Below, piece after piece: positions 58,979 through 64,000 of a stretch of DNA of 64,000 nucleotides. This stretch comes from Vampirovibrio chlorellavorus (GTDB lineage Bacteria > Cyanobacteriota > Vampirovibrionia > Vampirovibrionales > Vampirovibrionaceae), in assembly GCA_903866275.1 (NCBI GenBank), contig CAIPMU010000016.1:62001-126000 (forward strand), written 5' to 3'. Position numbers and translations under genes: made by a program. Below the pieces are notes generated by a model. It worked only from the letters and a program-made list of their open reading frames with translations. It did no database searches and had not been told where the DNA came from. Each line of letters opens with the position of its first letter. Within the stretch, counting starts at the first letter, position 1.

Positions 58979-59632
58979 CTAAAAGCTAAACCAATCAGGG
59001 TCATCTGCTGTATTGTTTGTTCCAAAACAGCTATATGTTCTGGATCCGATGCGCCCTTCATAGGTTAGAGTTAATATTAATGAGTTTGGTACACCAGAAT
59101 AATAACCATCTGGATCCAGTACATAATTGACCAATCCGTTAGGCGGACAAGTTGCCGACTGTGCAGAAAAAGAGCTATTGATGGGAGCTAGAACAGCTCC
59201 ATTATGCAGTTTGATGCAATTCGCACAAGTAAATGAGGTAAGAACATGATTGGGGCGGTAATCTAGCACCGTAGCGAATGGAACAGGTGCCACATAATTC
59301 ATATACTGGGTTAAGTCTTGAGGTAGTGTGTTCGGACTAAGCGTGCCATTCAGTTTGGCAGCTTGATAAGCGTTGCTGATAGTAGCCATAGCCTCTTTGG
59401 CAATAGCGTTATAGTTTGAATTTCGTTGATTTTGAACAATTTTCGGGATGATAAACGTTGCAATCACGCCCAAAATGGCCAAACTGATCAACAACTCGGC
59501 CAGCGTGAAGCCTGCCAAGGCCCTTTTATGACAAGCCGATGGCAGCCAGCCCAAATCCCGGCGGGCTTTCTCCATCAGCCACGGACTGGGCTTCAGACAG
59601 AGTGAGGCGCAACAAGCCAGCCAAAGTCTCAT
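58979..59632 (-). CDS. Type IV pilin-like / pseudopilin protein
   Basis: Prepilin cleavage motif ALAG^FTLAELLISLAILGVIATF; true start may be the internal Met (MEKARRDLG). Confidence 0.85.
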   Translation of the reverse strand: MRLWLACCASLCLKPSPWLMEKARRDLGWLPSACHKRALAGFTLAELLISLAILGVIATFIIPKIVQNQRNSNYNAIAKEAMATISNAYQAAKLNGTLSPNTLPQDLTQYMNYVAPVPFATVLDYRPNHVLTSFTCANCIKLHNGAVLAPINSSFSAQSATCPPNGLVNYVLDPDGYYSGVPNSLILTLTYEGRIGSRTYSCFGTNNTADDPDWFSF

Positions 59633-59663
59633 ATCGATTGATGCGCCGGGGTTTGACGATTTC

Positions 59664-59676
59664 GGGGGGGGGGGGG
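59664..59676 (-). repeat. 13-nt homopolymer (G on +, C on -) just upstream of a prepilin ORF
   Basis: ttcGGGGGGGGGGGGGtaca. Confidence 0.9.
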
Positions 59677-59774
59677 TACATTAAACCGCTCCTGTGGTCA
59701 ATGGGCTACCTGTCTGTTATCGGATAGATTTCGGAAAACTTGAGGATTTAGATTCAACTCGCCTGACAACTGGC

Positions 59775-60320
59775 TTACCAGCTAAACCAGGAGGGATCGG
59801 CAGCAGGAAGAGGCCCGTAAGAGCAACAGCTACTGGTGGTACCGACTTTAACCTGACCACGGGTGGTTATAAATCCATTGAAATAAAGATCAAATTGTAC
59901 TCCCGATGGAGGGGGAGAACTACGAGCATTGGGAATAAAGTGAAACTCAATAGCGTTTAAATTGCTTGTGCCTGCGAAGTTATAGTTACTAAACCAAAGC
60001 AATCCACCATTATGTAGCCATATACAAGGTGAAGAGTTGTTACATGTTAGGGTATTAATTACAAGGCCAGATGTATCATACGTAAGATAATTTATATAGG
60101 GGCGTAAAGCCGCTGGCGTAGTCGATGAGGTAATGATGCCGTCATTTTGGGCTTTTTGATAGGCTGAGGTGATCATGGCAGCAATTTCGTGGGCTTGGGC
60201 GTTATATGAAGAGGTCTGCTGGCTGCCAATGAGCTTAACAATGGTGAATGTGGCAATCACACCCAGAATGGCCATACCAATCAACAATTCTGCCAGGGTA
60301 AAGCCTTTGGAGCGACGCAT
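59775..60320 (-). CDS. Type IV pilin-like / pseudopilin protein
   Basis: MRRSKGFTLAELLIGMAILGVIATFTIVKL N-methylation motif. Confidence 0.9.
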   Translation of the reverse strand: MRRSKGFTLAELLIGMAILGVIATFTIVKLIGSQQTSSYNAQAHEIAAMITSAYQKAQNDGIITSSTTPAALRPYINYLTYDTSGLVINTLTCNNSSPCIWLHNGGLLWFSNYNFAGTSNLNAIEFHFIPNARSSPPPSGVQFDLYFNGFITTRGQVKVGTTSSCCSYGPLPAADPSWFSW

Positions 60321-60587
60321 ACGTTTTCTCTACCTCGATGTTACTGCACACAACGAATCCATCTCAATCCGCTAGCGTGAATCATAAGAATATTATAGGG
60401 GACTTTTGATTCAAGCATTGATCCCAGCGCTATTATCGATCAGTTGTTTAAATACTTTTGAAGAGGGGTAAAACTGTAATATTTCTTAACTACAGTGATT
60501 TCACATCGAAACCTGCACTTCATGAACCTTACAGAACACCTATCTTGCGATGCCAGCACAAGATAGAAGCGAGCCGACAAACAGAAA

Positions 60588-61172
60588 TCAGGCGAGCCGG
60601 TTGAACACTTGTCCCACGGGGTGCAATGGCGTTGAGGCCAACAGTGGCACAGGCGTCAGCGCAGGCAATGGCCTCACATCACCCAATGGCGAGACGCCCA
60701 CATTGGGTTTGTACGCGCCCTGCATCGAGGTTGCTGGAGCCGAATCGCGGTTCTCCGAATTACTGTTGCTCCCCTGATTCAAGACATCCCGAATAACACG
60801 GGGGCCTTCGGTTTTTACCGGATCGACCAGTTCACTGGCGGCACCGCCAAGGGATTTATGCAGGGTATTTGCCATACTGGCCATTGCGGGTCGCGCCATC
60901 ATCCAGGTACTCGCATAAGCGGCAGGCGTTATCGAAGGCGGAGAGGATGCCGAAAAAGCGGCGGGTAAAGGTAAACCAGACGGTATCTGATTTTTTTGCG
61001 CCTGCAAGCGGTCTTCATCCGCATCGTCGGGCACACGAGGTAATAGATCCCCATTGAGCATATCGGGCGAGAGCGACTGCTGGGACAGGTTACGCCACTG
61101 ACGCTGGGCATCATCGGATAACGGCTTCACCGCATCGGTGATGGCATTCGTAATGGTGCTCTGAATGGTCAT
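60588..61172 (-). CDS. Hypothetical Pro/Ser-rich protein
   Basis: 194 aa ORF, low-complexity composition. Confidence 0.5.
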   Translation of the reverse strand: MTIQSTITNAITDAVKPLSDDAQRQWRNLSQQSLSPDMLNGDLLPRVPDDADEDRLQAQKNQIPSGLPLPAAFSASSPPSITPAAYASTWMMARPAMASMANTLHKSLGGAASELVDPVKTEGPRVIRDVLNQGSNSNSENRDSAPATSMQGAYKPNVGVSPLGDVRPLPALTPVPLLASTPLHPVGQVFNRLA

Positions 61173-61469
61173 AACGGCATACCTGATAGGTCATTGCATT
61201 GCGATGTCCCGGCGCTCGGGGTTTCCGGGCTAGTGGCCAGCGTTGATTCCAACAAAAAGGCCTACCCGTTCACCCGATTTTGCGAAGGCTCGCGTTGCTG
61301 GTTTAAAACCAGTGAAGTCCAAAAAGTGCTACCAGACACTCAAAAAACATCTCAAACTCAACACGAAAGCCCAATAGCAAAGCAATAGCCCGTTCCCCAA
61401 AGTCAAAGCCCTGACTCAAGACCAATGAGCCACTTGCATGGGCGCTGCCCAACACAGAATAGTCATTTG

Positions 61470-61766
61470 CTAAAACAGATAACCGTTCTGAATGCGTTGG
61501 GCCCGACGTTCCATCTCTTTCTTCTGGTTGCTCATCCCTGCATCCTGCATGGCCAGCCCCACTTCGTAGTTGGTTTTAGCCATTGCACTGTGCAGGGCCA
61601 ACGCTTTATCCTGCGCCGCAATGGACGCGATTTCGGCTGGCGTTTCGTTGCCAGTGACCTGATTGGCCAGGGCCACGCGCGCATCATCGTCGCCCATAAA
61701 GCCTGCCGCCGAATTAAAACTTAAACTGGCACCCGACATGCCACCAAAAACAGGACCAATCATCAC
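61470..61766 (-). CDS. Small hypothetical protein
   Basis: 98 aa ORF (MMIGPVFGGMSGASLSFNSAAGFMGDDDARVALANQVTG...). Confidence 0.55.
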   Translation of the reverse strand: MMIGPVFGGMSGASLSFNSAAGFMGDDDARVALANQVTGNETPAEIASIAAQDKALALHSAMAKTNYEVGLAMQDAGMSNQKKEMERRAQRIQNGYLF

Positions 61767-61987
61767 AATTTTCCTTCAGCAGCCCGTGCTACAAACAACA
61801 CAAAACGCAACATGCGCCTCGGTGATTCAGTCTTCCTATACTTCCCAAAAACCCGGCAGCATGCAAAATCACACTGCTTATGAGTCTCTATTGAGATAAA
61901 ACCCGCAACGGCTCAATTTGTGCTAATCCAAACGCAATTCAAGGGACTATTTTACAGAAGCCCGCCTACGGTCTATGATGAACCATG

Positions 61988-62361
61988 AAAAGAGACGGAC
62001 AGACGATCGCGGGCGCGCTGAAACGCGTCTGAGGAAAGTCCGGGCACCGTAGAGCATGTTGCCGGCTAACGCCCGGTGCGGGCGACCGCGAGGACAGTGC
62101 CACAGAAATGTTGACCGCCGATGGCCCCGAAATCTTTTAAGACAAGGAGCACAGGCAAGGGTGCAACGGTGGGGTAAGAGCCCACCGGCAAGGCCGAAAG
62201 ACCTTGGCCAGGTAAACCCCGACAGGTGCAAGGTGTGGAAGCCGTATTCAGTTACAAGGGCTGCTCGTCCGCTTCCCGTATCCCGCTAGAGCCTTTTGGA
62301 GACAAAAGGTCGAGACAGATGATCGTCCAGAACAGAACCCGGCTTACGGCCGTCTCTTTTC
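61988..62361 (+). ncRNA. rnpB: RNase P RNA, bacterial class A
   Basis: GAGGAAAGTCCGGGC, CACAGAAA, GGTAAACCCC, GAGACAGATGATCG, CAGAACCCGGCTTA conserved blocks; terminal P1 pairing aaaagagacgg/ccgtctctttt. Confidence 0.95.
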
Positions 62362-62428
62362 GCTGCCGACCGTTGGCACGAATTAGCCGGGCAACCTGAC
62401 CTTGCCCATCGGCTGAAACATTGCGAAA

Positions 62429-64000
62429 ATGGCCATATTGATGAAGACAGGGATAAATGCAGGGTTGGGCGTGAAAGCACGATTACAGACCTTCTATTAC
62501 GCGGGCTCGGCCTTTTGCGTGTGCTGGCTGGCGCTGGTGCCCGCGCAACTGGCCGACCCGGATCTTTGGGGACGGCTCTCTGTGGCGGCCTTATGGTTGG
62601 CCCGAGGGCAATTTCCTTATCAGGATGTCTTTTCCTTCACCGCCTATCATCACCCGTGGATTGACCACGAGTGGCTGGCAGGTGTGCTCTTTTACGCCGC
62701 ACTCTGGCTGGGCGGCGAATTCGGCCTGCACATGCTCAAGTACAGCCTGATCCTGAGCCTGTTTTACATGGTTTTTTCCCTGAGTCGCAGGGTGTTGCCC
62801 CGGCAGCCATTGGCCCCGTTGTTACTCTTTTGTGGACTGTTTCTGTTGTTTCCCATCTATGGCGATGCGTTTTATCCCACCGTGCGGGCGCAACTGTTTT
62901 CGCTGCTGGGTTTCGCCTGTTTTGTGCGGCAACTGGAACAAACGCGCCTGAATCAAAACCCCATTGAGCCTCTCAGCCTTCAGCCCCTCTGGGTTCTCCT
63001 GCCGTTGGGGGTACTCTGGGCCAATGCGCACGGCGGCTTTATTTTGGGGCTCATTTTACTGCTGCTTTACGCGCTGGGGGACGCTCTGGAAAGCAAAAAC
63101 ATCCGGGCCGCCCGACCCTATCTCCTCACCGCCGTGGGCATGACCCTGGCTATCGCCATTCTCAATCCCTACGGGCTGGCCTACTGGCCGTTTATCCTGC
63201 ATGCCCTGACCATGCCCCGGCCCTTTATCCCGGAATGGAACCCCCTGCCGCTTTTTTCAGCGGATTACTGGGAAACCAAACTGCTCATGCTGGCATTAGG
63301 CCTCGCACTCGTACTCACCGGCTGGCGACCATTCAAAACGCGGCAGGGGCAAACTGAGCGCCTCACGCCCGCGTTGGTGCTGGTGTTTTTAATCGGGCTA
63401 GCCCTCAAGGGAATACGCTTCAAGGCCTTTCTGGGGCTGGGCGCCCTGTTGTATCTGCCCAGCCTCCTGCAAGGCTGGCTCCAACCAGATTTTCCCAAGC
63501 CAGAAAACCAGTCATCCCCGCCCGATCGAATCTCCCGCTTACCGGGAGTCATTGGGGTGAGCGCCCTGCTGGTTTTGTTTACCTGCTACAACCCCTACTT
63601 CTTAGCCCGCACCGTCGTGCAGGATGGCCCGTTCGCTCAAACCCGGGGGCTGATTCCCTTTCCGCTGGCAGCCGTCCGCTATCTTCAGAAATCCCCCTAC
63701 CGGGGCAAGCTGATCAACCCGTTCACCTGGGGAGAGTTTCTGGCATGGGAGCTTTATCCCCGTTTTCAAATTGCCTGGGATGGCCGCTATGAAGAGGTTT
63801 ATACCAACGCCGAATTCACCCCCCTCACTGAGCTGTATGCTTTGCCGCATACCCACAACCCCGAGCACTTTCGGGCGCTGTTAAATCAAACCGGCGGCGA
63901 TTTCCTGTTGATTGAAGTCATCTCGCCCAATCAGTCCCTCATAACGAAATATCCCGATTGGCAACTGTTGTATCGTGACGACTTCTATTTTCTCTATGGT
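62429..64000 (+). CDS. Polytopic membrane protein (glycosyltransferase-like), partial at right edge
   Basis: Own translation from ATG 62429/62441 with no stop to the window end: ...QLADPDLWGRLSVAALWLARGQFPYQDVFSFTAYHHPWIDHEWLAGVLFY..., many TM segments. Confidence 0.8.
   Translation, partial: MAILMKTGINAGLGVKARLQTFYYAGSAFCVCWLALVPAQLADPDLWGRLSVAALWLARGQFPYQDVFSFTAYHHPWIDHEWLAGVLFYAALWLGGEFGLHMLKYSLILSLFYMVFSLSRRVLPRQPLAPLLLFCGLFLLFPIYGDAFYPTVRAQLFSLLGFACFVRQLEQTRLNQNPIEPLSLQPLWVLLPLGVLWANAHGGFILGLILLLLYALGDALESKNIRAARPYLLTAVGMTLAIAILNPYGLAYWPFILHALTMPRPFIPEWNPLPLFSADYWETKLLMLALGLALVLTGWRPFKTRQGQTERLTPALVLVFLIGLALKGIRFKAFLGLGALLYLPSLLQGWLQPDFPKPENQSSPPDRISRLPGVIGVSALLVLFTCYNPYFLARTVVQDGPFAQTRGLIPFPLAAVRYLQKSPYRGKLINPFTWGEFLAWELYPRFQIAWDGRYEEVYTNAEFTPLTELYALPHTHNPEHFRALLNQTGGDFLLIEVISPNQSLITKYPDWQLLYRDDFYFLYG

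Noticed and set aside
1-64000. CRISPR arrays, tRNAs, rRNAs, insertion sequences, prophage genes
   Set aside because: No regularly spaced repeats, cloverleaf/T-loop patterns, transposase motifs or phage structural proteins were recognised on reading both strands; tRNAscan or CRISPRCasFinder would be decisive.

Overview
The window is about 52% GC by eye and gene-dense. It looks like an ordinary bacterial chromosome. The gene content (Rcp1-type response regulator, FliL/FliM/FliY flagellar genes, prepilins, many orphan proteins) weakly suggests a Vampirovibrionia/Melainabacteria-like relative of Cyanobacteria; this is inference only. Recognisable blocks: tryptophan dioxygenase; recG; argS; a two-component cluster followed by a decayed class III nucleotide cyclase; an orphan-gene region (about 15.4-22.1 kb) containing a RelA/SpoT-synthetase-like protein, a tandem-duplicated protein and a coupled pair of related-looking membrane proteins behind an attenuator-like hairpin; a complete reductive pyrimidine catabolism operon (24.1-33.8 kb); TetR + RND efflux; an exopolysaccharide initiation pair; methionine-salvage mtnB-mtnD-mtnC; proline and acyl-CoA dehydrogenases; motA-motB-fliL-fliM-fliY; fabI; engB; two prepilin genes plus a third truncated pilin copy and a 13-nt poly(C) tract; the RNase P RNA gene; and a partial membrane protein at the right edge. 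No CRISPR array, rRNA, tRNA or transposase was seen. The strongest leads are the RelA/SpoT-like protein, the paired membrane-protein operon with its leader hairpins, and the pilin remnant/poly(C) region.
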